Source: an uncultured Veillonella sp.
GTDB taxonomy: Bacteria; Bacillota; Negativicutes; Veillonellales; Veillonellaceae
DNA length: 6,989 nucleotides
Direction of reading: 5' to 3'
Assembly (NCBI RefSeq): GCF_900545205.1
Contig: NZ_UQYC01000082.1
Location: 1-6,989, forward strand
Below are positions 1 through 5,730 of the stretch, piece after piece (the stretch's first letter is position 1; each line of letters opens with the position of its first letter). The position numbers and the translations under genes were made by a program. A model generated the notes under the pieces. The model saw only the letters and a list, made by a program, of their open reading frames with translations, did not search any database and had not been told where the DNA came from.

Positions 1-921
1 GGTTTTGCTTATGGTATTACATCTACAGCTACAAGTACAATCGTAGCCGCTATTATTCCAATGTCACGTCGTGGTGAAGGGATTAATTACTATGGTTTGT
101 CTACATCTCTTGCCGCTGCAGTAGGTCCGTTCTTAGGTATTTTGATGCTTCATAGCCTTGGCTATGACTTTATCATCGCCTTCTGTGTTGCTCTTATCAT
201 CCTTTGTGGTATCGGTTCCGTTATCATGAAATTTAATGAACCTAAGCTCGATATTGATTCTGAAGAACATAAAGGCATTAAAATTTCCGATTATATCGAA
301 CCACGTATGAATTCTATTAGTCTTGTTTCTATACTAGTAGGTTTTGCATACTCTGGTGTTATTGGTTTTATGGCAGCTTATACAAAAGATTTAAACCTTA
401 TCTTAGCAGGTACATTCTTCTTCGTTGTATATGCTGTAGTTATTACGATAACAAGACCATTACTTGGTATTGTATTTGATATGAAAGGGGAAAACTTCGT
501 TCTTTATCCTTGCTTCATATCTTTAGCGCTTGGTATTTTCTTATTGTCCATCGCTCACTCTACATGGCTTATACTCTTATCTGCTGTGTTTGTTGGTCTT
601 GGTTACGGTACATTTATGTCAAACGGTCAAGCAGTAACTGTTAAAATCGTTCCTGTTCACCGCATTGGTGTTGCCACATCTACATATTTCATTGCCTTAG
701 ATATGGGCCTAGGTTTTGGTCCATACATTTTAGGTGCTATTAAAGAGGTAGTCGGTTATACAAGTATGTTCCATGTTACTGTTGTAGTAGCACTTCTTGC
801 ATTCGTTGCTTATTATTTCCTCTATGGCCGTTATGTAGGTACTGAAAAAGATCTTTCTTTGAAAGCTCGCGCTGAAGAAGAACAAATCAGAAATCGTAAA
901 CGTAATGGAAAATTAGCATAA
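1..921 (+). CDS. MFS transporter, C-terminal part (5' end outside window)
   Basis: The reading frame is open from base 1, so the first ATG at 61 is internal and the gene is cut by the window edge. About 306 residues are visible. They begin in a Gly/Ala/Thr-rich helix, followed by a short RRGEG-containing loop and then a helix with LAAAVGPFLG, which resembles the GP-containing motif C of transmembrane helix 5 in drug:H+ antiporters. A charged central loop follows (NEPKLDIDSEEHKG), then about six more hydrophobic segments and a basic cytoplasmic tail ending NRKRNGKLA. This fits a 12-helix MFS permease lacking roughly its first four helices here. Motif C suggests proton-coupled efflux from the cytoplasm, but the substrate cannot be read. 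A hairpin terminator lies directly downstream, so it ends its transcript. Family call is firm; substrate and direction of transport are inference. Confidence 0.9.
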   Translation, partial: GFAYGITSTATSTIVAAIIPMSRRGEGINYYGLSTSLAAAVGPFLGILMLHSLGYDFIIAFCVALIILCGIGSVIMKFNEPKLDIDSEEHKGIKISDYIEPRMNSISLVSILVGFAYSGVIGFMAAYTKDLNLILAGTFFFVVYAVVITITRPLLGIVFDMKGENFVLYPCFISLALGIFLLSIAHSTWLILLSAVFVGLGYGTFMSNGQAVTVKIVPVHRIGVATSTYFIALDMGLGFGPYILGAIKEVVGYTSMFHVTVVVALLAFVAYYFLYGRYVGTEKDLSLKARAEEEQIRNRKRNGKLA

Positions 922-957
922 CATTAGCTATATTACTTACAATCACATAACATATAG

Positions 958-993
958 AAAGGACTATACGAGATATATCGTATAGTCCTTTTT
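958..993 (+). terminator. Rho-independent terminator after the MFS gene, possibly bidirectional
   Basis: Perfect 10-bp arms GGACTATACG (961-970) and CGTATAGTCC (979-988) enclose an 8-nt AT-rich loop and are followed by five T (989-993). Flanking AAA (958-960) can pair with the first T residues. On the minus strand the same hairpin is followed only by TTTC, so it may act as a weaker terminator for pepT, which converges on it. Confidence 0.88.
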
Positions 994-1025
994 AATGTTA
1001 AGATATCTTAGTATTCCATTGTATT

Positions 1026-1079
1026 CTATACTACTAGTTTAGTATTTAAATATCGTTTAAATGCCATCTAGTAGTATAG
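1026..1079. repeat. Widely spaced 12-bp inverted repeat in the convergent gap
   Basis: The arms CTATACTACTAG (1026-1037) and CTAGTAGTATAG (1068-1079) are perfect reverse complements separated by 30 nt. The spacer itself contains related TTTAAAT-type segments that could extend pairing. No T-run follows on either strand, so it is not a standard terminator. It lies in the 3' untranslated part of the pepT transcript, where a long stem-loop could protect the mRNA end. It could also be a small dispersed repeat; one copy cannot decide. Confidence 0.6.
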
Positions 1080-1106
1080 GTGCATGAGAAGTTACATCGT
1101 AACCTA

Positions 1107-2330
1107 TTATTTCTCAATATTAACGATGTTTACGATAATTTCTACGGCTTTTTTCATGTCATCAATACATGCGAATTCGTGACGACCATGTAGGTTTTCT
1201 ACGCCAGTGAAGATATTAGGGGTAGGGATGCCCATGAAGGAAATTTTAGAACCATCTGTACCGCCACGGATAGGGTCGCAAATAGGAGTAATACCTGCTT
1301 TTTCCATAGCTGCTTTAGCTACGTTGACACATTCCATGTTGTCTTTGATGATATCGTACATATTGTAATATTGATCTTTTACGGATACTTCACATACTTC
1401 GCGGCCATAGATTTCGTTTAATGTTTGACCAGCTTGTAAGAAGAATGCTTTTTTCGCTTCGAACAATTCTTTGTCATGATCGCGAATGATGTAGTTCATT
1501 TTGCCTGTATCTACTTGTGTTTCCATGCTCATGAGCATAAAGAAACCTTGGCGACCGCATGTGTGTTCTGGAACAGCAGCACCTGGTAATAGAGCATCGA
1601 ATTGCATTGCTAATTTAGCACAGTTAATCATAATGCCTTTCGCAGTGCCTGTATGAACAGATACACCTTTTAATGTAACAGTACCGCCAGCAGCATTGAA
1701 TGTTTCGTATTCAAGTTGGCCAAGGCTTTCACCATCAATAGTATAAGCAAAATCAACAGGAAATTGTTTTACATCAAAGTGATCTGCACCGGTACCGATT
1801 TCTTCATCTGGGCCAAAGGCACACATGATTTTACCGTGCTTGATTTCTGGATGAGCTACGAGGTGGGCGAGAGCTTCCATAATTTCGCAGATGCCAGCTT
1901 TGTCGTCACCGCCTAGTAGTGTAAGACCATCGGTTACTACCAAGGATTTACCAATATAGTTCTTTAAATTAGGGAAATCTGCACGACGTGTGTAGATTTG
2001 ATGCTCTTCGTTGAGGCAAATATCGCTACCATCATAGTTTTCTACAATGCGAGGTTTAATATTTTCTGCGTTGTAATCAGCTGTATCCATATGAGCGATA
2101 AAGCCAATAGCAGGTGCTTTTTCATCTGTATTAGCATTTAATGTGCCAATAACAAAACCGTTTTCACGGTTGTAAATAACTTCATCTAAACCGATTGCTT
2201 TTAAATCAGGAACAAGTACATTAGTTGCAAAATCTACTTGTGTTTGTGTACTCGGAATAGTAGTGCTTTCTTCGTTTGACCGAGTATTTATGCTTGTATA
2301 GCGTACAAAACGTTCGACCATTGATTCCAT
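1107..2330 (-). CDS. pepT: Peptidase T (tripeptide aminopeptidase)
   Basis: A 407-residue cytoplasmic M20-family metallopeptidase that removes the N-terminal residue from tripeptides (EC 3.4.11.4); the length equals that of known PepT. The dinuclear zinc site is readable: HMD (H80, D82), GGDDKAG (D142), GPDEEIG (catalytic and ligand Glu at 176-177), YTIDGE (D199) and the C-terminal HGRHEF with H381 as the likely last ligand. The dimerisation (lid) domain lies between about residues 210 and 320, and RGGTDGS near 355 is the usual substrate-binding loop. The ATG at 2330 is preceded by GAGGAGG (2337-2343) six bases upstream, which fixes the start; the second Met at residue 4 has no comparable site. 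It is transcribed divergently from the OPT transporter. That arrangement suggests joint use of peptides as an amino acid source. No missing residues or frameshifts seen. Confidence 0.97.
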   Translation of the reverse strand: MESMVERFVRYTSINTRSNEESTTIPSTQTQVDFATNVLVPDLKAIGLDEVIYNRENGFVIGTLNANTDEKAPAIGFIAHMDTADYNAENIKPRIVENYDGSDICLNEEHQIYTRRADFPNLKNYIGKSLVVTDGLTLLGGDDKAGICEIMEALAHLVAHPEIKHGKIMCAFGPDEEIGTGADHFDVKQFPVDFAYTIDGESLGQLEYETFNAAGGTVTLKGVSVHTGTAKGIMINCAKLAMQFDALLPGAAVPEHTCGRQGFFMLMSMETQVDTGKMNYIIRDHDKELFEAKKAFFLQAGQTLNEIYGREVCEVSVKDQYYNMYDIIKDNMECVNVAKAAMEKAGITPICDPIRGGTDGSKISFMGIPTPNIFTGVENLHGRHEFACIDDMKKAVEIIVNIVNIEK

Positions 2331-2413
2331 AATGAGCCTCCTCGTAAGTAAACATACGTGTTATACATATTGGTATAAATGCTGTATATAACAAAGATTC
2401 TAAATATACTTTC

Positions 2414-2442
2414 ATTGTAGAACAGGGGCGATGAAAATGCAA
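2414..2442 (-). promoter_or_regulatory. Candidate sigma-70 promoter for pepT
   Basis: Read on the minus strand, TTGCAT (2442-2437) and TACAAT (2419-2414) are separated by exactly 17 bp. The -10 matches the consensus at five of six bases, the -35 at only three. Transcription would start near 2407, giving an untranslated leader of about 75 nt that contains imperfect GTTATA/TATAAC arms (2360-2365 and 2387-2392). Prediction from consensus only. Confidence 0.5.
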
Positions 2443-2496
2443 AATAAATATTTACGGAAGGTGTGATATTTTATTCGCATAATGCATAGAAAACCA

Positions 2497-2525
2497 TTGA
2501 ACCATATATAGTGCCGTGTTAGTAT
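2497..2525 (+). promoter_or_regulatory. Candidate sigma-70 promoter for the OPT transporter
   Basis: TTGAAC (2497-2502) lies 17 bp before TAGTAT (2520-2525). The alternative -10 TATAAA at 2523-2528 would need a 20-bp spacer. The start would fall near 2532, leaving a leader of about 43 nt before the ATG. It is separated by about 55 bp from the oppositely directed pepT promoter, so one regulator bound between them could affect both. Consensus-based only. Confidence 0.45.
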
Positions 2526-2574
2526 AAAGGTGAATAGTTATACGTTTGTACATTTTCTGTGAGGAGGTTTTACC

Positions 2575-4512
2575 ATGTCGGACGAAACTCGTTCTATTCC
2601 GCCCGTAGAACCCGTATTAGATCCTAAGAAGGATTACGTAGAGATTAACTCATATGTAGTATTCTGGGGCCTATTCTATGCGGCAATTTTCACACTGGCT
2701 GTAGGGTATTTATGTTTGAAAATTGGTCAAACAGTAGATGCCTTTGCTCCAGTATCTGTACTTGCTATGGGTACAGCAGTTATTTTGAAACGGCAAAATG
2801 CTTTTGCCGAAACGGTTCACATTCAGGCTATCGCTAGTTCTAGTACGAACACATTAGCTGGTGCCATGTTCTTCTTACCAGCTCTATACATTTGGAATGT
2901 TACAGATGTAACCTTTGTACAAATGGCGATTCCTATTATCCTTGGTGGCGTACTTGGTGTTCTATTATGCGTTATGTTCCGTCGCTACTTTGTTGAGGAA
3001 ATGCACTATGTGTATCCGTTCCCAAGCGGTCGTGCTGCTGCTGAAGTGCTAATGAGTAATGAAGGTAGCAAAGCGAAACTCATGCTTGGTTCTGGTCTTA
3101 TCGCTCTTGTATATGACTTTATTCTTAACAGCCTCGGCTGGTGGGAAGAGGTTATCCGTACTACCGCATTTAAATGGGGCACTGCTTTGGCAGATCAAAC
3201 TAAGTTAAATGCTGCTGTAGATACAGATGCTGCATTGCTTGGCCTTGGTTACTTTACAGGCTTGCGGTATGCAGCTATTATCGCAGCTGGTTCCTTCTTC
3301 TCTTGGTTCGTATGTATTCCAATCGTATACTATTTAGCTCCGGAACACATCATGCAAATCAATGGGCATGCAGTTCCACTTGCAGAAGCTCCTATTCGTA
3401 AAGTATTCTTAGACTATGTTCGCCATATTGGTATCGGTATGCTTGCTATGGCAGGTATCATCGGATTGCTCAATATGTCTAAGGTAGTAGCTAGTGTTGT
3501 AAAAAATGCAGTACTTGATATTTTCAGTTCCAAAACCGTTGATGTTAACTTGCTTCGTACACAACGTGATGTTCCTACATCTTGGATTGGCGCTGGCATC
3601 TTATTATGTACAGTTCTATTTGCAGCATATTTCCACTTTATGTATGCTGAAAGCTTCTCCCAAACAATCGTAGCATTCTTAATCGTTCTAATTATGTCCT
3701 TCTTATTATCTGTAGTAGGTATCAGCTCCATTGCTTATACAGGTACAGAACCAGTATCTGGTATGACAATCTTCATGATTATCATCTCCGCTGTATGCTT
3801 AACAGCTGCAGGTATGACTGGTAAAGTAGGTATGATTGCAGTCCTCATGATGGCATCCTTCATCGGTACTACCATCGGTATGGCTGGTAACTTCATGTCC
3901 GAGCTTAAAGTAGCGCACATGACAGGCGCTACACCTAAGAAAATGGAACAATGGCAAATCGTTGGTACCATTCTTTGTGCGGTCCTTTCTGTAGGCGTTA
4001 TGATTCTCTTGAACGATGCATATGGCTTCGTAGGGGATCATGCATTAAATGCGCCACAAGCTAATGCTATGGCTGCTATCATTGAGCCAATGATGACTGG
4101 TGGTAGTGCTCAATGGCCTCTATATATGGCTGGTGCTTTATTTGCCATCATCTTATGGATGGTAAAAGTTCCACCATTGGCATTTGCACTTGGTACGTAC
4201 TTGCCAATGGAAATCAACACACCATTACTTATCGGTGGTTTGATTGCATACTTCGTACAAAATAGTACAAAAGATAAAGAATTGGCAGATCTTCGCTTCT
4301 CCAAAGGTAGTACCATTGCATCTGGTCTCGTAGCGGGTGGTGCTATTGGTTCTTTATTCAGTGCTGTACTTCGTATTGCAGGTGTTGATGTATTCGCTCA
4401 AGACTGGGTTGAAACACCAGAAGCAACATACCTCAGTATCGTAATGTACTTGTTACTCTGTGTATTCTTGTACAAAGTAGCTATGTACGTAAAAGCTAAA
4501 AAAGCTAAATAA
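2575..4512 (+). CDS. OPT-family oligopeptide transporter
   Basis: A 645-residue polytopic cytoplasmic-membrane protein of the OPT superfamily, bacterial oligopeptide type. These are single-component importers, proton-coupled where studied, for small peptides or in some branches metal chelates. A short soluble N-terminus (about 1-25) precedes about fourteen to sixteen hydrophobic segments. Family-like blocks are visible: YLCLKIGQTVDAFAPVSVL (residues 44-62), ETVHIQAIASSSTNTLAG (79-96), YPFPSGRAAAEVL (147-159), GMAGNFMSELKVAHMTGATP (435-454) and a PPLAFALGTYLPMEINTP stretch (533-550) followed by GGLIAYFV. The N- and C-terminal halves both look complete, and the length fits bacterial members (about 600-700). 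GAGGAGG (2561-2567) seven bases before the ATG supports the start. Divergent from pepT, which argues for peptides as substrate; this is inference, since some OPT branches carry other cargo. It is monocistronic, ending in its own terminator. Confidence 0.9.
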   Translation: MSDETRSIPPVEPVLDPKKDYVEINSYVVFWGLFYAAIFTLAVGYLCLKIGQTVDAFAPVSVLAMGTAVILKRQNAFAETVHIQAIASSSTNTLAGAMFFLPALYIWNVTDVTFVQMAIPIILGGVLGVLLCVMFRRYFVEEMHYVYPFPSGRAAAEVLMSNEGSKAKLMLGSGLIALVYDFILNSLGWWEEVIRTTAFKWGTALADQTKLNAAVDTDAALLGLGYFTGLRYAAIIAAGSFFSWFVCIPIVYYLAPEHIMQINGHAVPLAEAPIRKVFLDYVRHIGIGMLAMAGIIGLLNMSKVVASVVKNAVLDIFSSKTVDVNLLRTQRDVPTSWIGAGILLCTVLFAAYFHFMYAESFSQTIVAFLIVLIMSFLLSVVGISSIAYTGTEPVSGMTIFMIIISAVCLTAAGMTGKVGMIAVLMMASFIGTTIGMAGNFMSELKVAHMTGATPKKMEQWQIVGTILCAVLSVGVMILLNDAYGFVGDHALNAPQANAMAAIIEPMMTGGSAQWPLYMAGALFAIILWMVKVPPLAFALGTYLPMEINTPLLIGGLIAYFVQNSTKDKELADLRFSKGSTIASGLVAGGAIGSLFSAVLRIAGVDVFAQDWVETPEATYLSIVMYLLLCVFLYKVAMYVKAKKAK

Positions 4513-4587
4513 AGAATAAGATATACCCTTAAGCATGTGAGTATTTTGTTTGATTAAAAATTGTTAGGAATTCTCCACTCTAGGGAT

Positions 4588-4634
4588 GACCGCCTTTACC
4601 GAGTTTTTGTTTAATTGGTAAAGGCGGTCTTTTT
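4588..4634 (+). terminator. Strong rho-independent terminator after the OPT gene
   Basis: Thirteen-base arms GACCGCCTTTACC (4588-4600) and GGTAAAGGCGGTC (4617-4629) are perfect complements around a 16-nt AT-rich loop and are followed by TTTTT (4630-4634). It lies 75 bp after the OPT stop codon, and the GC-rich base of the stem plus T-run is canonical. Confidence 0.93.
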
Positions 4635-4706
4635 ATATAACTAATAACTTTTTTGATATAGCTAAAAACTATGTGAGTTTAAAACCTATTTATATGATTG
4701 GATTAA

Positions 4707-4735
4707 TTGACCTCAACTATATCGAATGTTATCAT
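4707..4735 (+). promoter_or_regulatory. Candidate sigma-70 promoter for the binding protein-mmuM unit
   Basis: TTGACC (4707-4712) and TATCAT (4730-4735) each match consensus at five of six bases and are spaced by exactly 17 bp, the best-scoring promoter I can find in the window by eye. Initiation would be near 4742, giving a leader of about 114 nt. Confidence 0.6.
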
Positions 4736-4741
4736 AATACT

Positions 4742-4767
4742 ATAATACCTTTAGAGGTATTATTTTT
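4742..4767 (+). promoter_or_regulatory. Perfect dyad at the predicted transcription start (operator, or hairpin plus T-run)
   Basis: Nine-base arms ATAATACCT (4742-4750) and AGGTATTAT (4755-4763) flank TTAG and run into TTTTT (4763-4767). The dyad starts at the predicted +1 of the 4707-4735 promoter, a usual place for a repressor operator. Its shape also resembles a weak AT-rich terminator, but it would be at the extreme 5' end of that transcript. Perfect symmetry is seen; the role is inference. Confidence 0.45.
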
Positions 4768-4794
4768 ATTATGTTCATGTAATGTAAGTATAGA

Positions 4795-4800
4795 TATAAT
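4795..4800 (+). promoter_or_regulatory. Possible second promoter -10 element for the binding-protein gene
   Basis: A perfect TATAAT with a poor -35 (TGTTCA at 4772-4777, 17-bp spacing, three of six matches). Initiation near 4807 would give a short leader of about 49 nt that still includes the 4817-4839 hairpin. If used, the dyad at 4742-4763 would lie upstream of this start rather than at +1. The hexamer is common by chance in AT-rich DNA. Confidence 0.3.
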
Positions 4801-4816
4801 AGTTGATTAAATAGAA

Positions 4817-4839
4817 CTCCTGTTTCTAAGTAAACAGGG
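4817..4839 (+). promoter_or_regulatory. Leader hairpin directly upstream of the binding-protein ribosome binding site
   Basis: CCTGTTT (4819-4825) pairs with AAACAGG (4832-4838) around a 6-nt loop, with a T-G pair extending the base. It ends seven bases before the AGGGG motif (4846-4850) that serves as ribosome binding site for the ATG at 4856. It does not include the AGGGG, so simple sequestration is not shown; it could protect the mRNA or tune access. Confidence 0.4.
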
Positions 4840-4855
4840 TTAAGTAGGGGCAATT

Positions 4856-5641
4856 ATGAAATTTAAGAAAATCGCAGCTCTTTTAGGAGCTTTCACCATT
4901 GCTAGCAGCTTGTTTATCGCTGGTTGTGGCAATACAGGTACGAGTCAAAAGACATGGCGCGTCGGCACTGATGCGACCTATGCACCATTTGGTTTTAAAG
5001 ATAAAGATAGCGGTAAATTAGCAGGTTTTGATATCGATATTATCAATGCTATTGCAAAAGAAGAGGGCATTGAAGCAGATATTCAAAACTTGAACTTTGA
5101 TGCACTGTTACCTGCATTACAAAGTAATACCATCGACATTGCTATTTCAGATATGACTATTTCTGAAGAACGAGCAAAATCTGTAGATTTCAGTAAACCA
5201 TACTATATTGCAGGTAATGGTCTCGTTGTTAATATAGATAACACAAATATTAATAGCTTTAAGGATCTAGAAGGCAAGCGTATCGGTGTATCTATTGGTT
5301 CTACGGGGGCTGAAATTGCTAGTAAGATTCCTAATGCTGATGTGCGCCAGTTCAATATCATTGTTGATGCCTTTTTAGAACTACAAAATAAAGGTGTCGA
5401 TGTAGTTATTAATGATACGCCGGTAAACGAATATTATGTTAATGGGAAGGGTAAAGGTATCGCAAAAGTCACTGGAGAAGACTATGATGCGGCACCACTT
5501 GGTATTGCTGTGAAAAAAGGTAATACAGAGCTTCTCAATAAAATTAACGATGGCCTAGCTAAGATTAAAGCAAATGGCAAATATGCTGAGATTTATAAAA
5601 AATGGTTTGGTAAAGAACCACCAGCAGAGGTGTTAAAATAG
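4856..5641 (+). CDS. Polar amino acid ABC transporter substrate-binding lipoprotein
   Basis: A 261-residue extracytoplasmic solute-binding protein of the SBP_bac_3 family (glutamine/histidine/cystine type). Residues 1-23 form a lipoprotein signal peptide (KFKK, hydrophobic core, lipobox IAGC) with Cys24 as the lipidated residue, so it should be tethered to the outer face of the cytoplasmic membrane. Lobe I starts at WRVGTDATYAPFGF (34-47), with GFDIDIINAIAKE and SDMTISEERAKSVDFS. T101 and R106 match the residues that hold the ligand carboxylate, and D187 in the INDTP segment of lobe II matches the residue that holds the alpha-amino group. This supports an alpha-amino acid ligand, but which one is unreadable; the overall pattern is GlnH-like. 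AGGGG (4846-4850) precedes the ATG. Unusually, no permease or ATPase gene follows; mmuM does. The partners must be encoded elsewhere or just shared with another system. Confidence 0.93.
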   Translation: MKFKKIAALLGAFTIASSLFIAGCGNTGTSQKTWRVGTDATYAPFGFKDKDSGKLAGFDIDIINAIAKEEGIEADIQNLNFDALLPALQSNTIDIAISDMTISEERAKSVDFSKPYYIAGNGLVVNIDNTNINSFKDLEGKRIGVSIGSTGAEIASKIPNADVRQFNIIVDAFLELQNKGVDVVINDTPVNEYYVNGKGKGIAKVTGEDYDAAPLGIAVKKGNTELLNKINDGLAKIKANGKYAEIYKKWFGKEPPAEVLK

Positions 5642-5655
5642 TTTGTAGATAGTAC

Positions 5656-5686
5656 CCAAGCGTATTATTTGATATAATACGCTTGG
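5656..5686 (+). promoter_or_regulatory. Intercistronic 13-bp dyad overlapping an extended -10 element upstream of mmuM
   Basis: CCAAGCGTATTAT (5656-5668) and ATAATACGCTTGG (5674-5686) are perfect complements around TTGAT. No T-run follows, so it is not a canonical terminator. The centre and right arm contain TGATATAAT (5670-5678), a consensus extended -10, which would start transcription near 5685, about 46 nt before the mmuM start. As RNA it would be a stable hairpin between the two genes; as DNA it could be an operator over a private mmuM promoter. No good -35 is visible upstream. Confidence 0.5.
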
Positions 5687-5689
5687 TAA

Positions 5690-5708
5690 GCCTCAAGTTG
5701 TAAGAGGC
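5690..5708 (+). promoter_or_regulatory. Small stem-loop in the mmuM leader
   Basis: GCCTC (5690-5694) pairs with GAGGC (5704-5708) around a 9-nt loop. The right arm includes the AAGAGG-like motif (5702-5707) that would serve a start at 5719, so that motif could be hidden in the stem. This is one reason to prefer the start at 5731, which has its own site. A 5-bp stem may be chance. Confidence 0.25.
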
Positions 5709-5730
5709 AAAGTATAGAATGGGTGATATG

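Larger units (their letters stand above)
4513..4855. other. Intergenic region between the OPT gene and the binding-protein gene
   Basis: No credible coding frame in 343 bp. It holds the OPT terminator (4588-4634), a featureless AT-rich stretch (4635-4706), a candidate promoter (4707-4735), a dyad at the predicted transcription start (4742-4763), a second perfect -10 hexamer (4795-4800) and a leader hairpin just before the ribosome binding site (4817-4839). I looked for S-box/SAM riboswitch and T-box signatures because of the downstream methyltransferase gene and found none. Confidence 0.7.

Noticed and set aside
61..921. MFS gene starting at the ATG at 61
   Set aside because: The frame is open back to base 1 and encodes MFS-like helix sequence there, so this ATG is internal.
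1716..1916. Plus-strand open frame of 66 codons inside pepT
   Set aside because: It is antisense to a well-conserved enzyme gene, has no recognisable domain and no good ribosome binding site.
2221..2442. Minus-strand frame of 73 codons overlapping the start of pepT
   Set aside because: It begins at a TTG within the candidate pepT promoter, lacks a ribosome binding site, and overlaps pepT in another frame with an unconvincing composition.
3414..4316. Four minus-strand frames (68-105 codons) inside the OPT gene
   Set aside because: They mirror the strongly biased codon pattern of the membrane protein on the other strand; none has a recognisable product or ribosome binding site.
4635..4855. 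SAM riboswitch or T-box upstream of the binding protein-mmuM unit
   Set aside because: Expected given the methionine link, but no S-box core and no T-box AGGGTGG-type motif with a paired antiterminator could be found.
5656..5686. Rho-independent terminator between the binding protein and mmuM
   Set aside because: The stem is strong but is followed by TAAGCC rather than a T-run, so standard termination is not supported.
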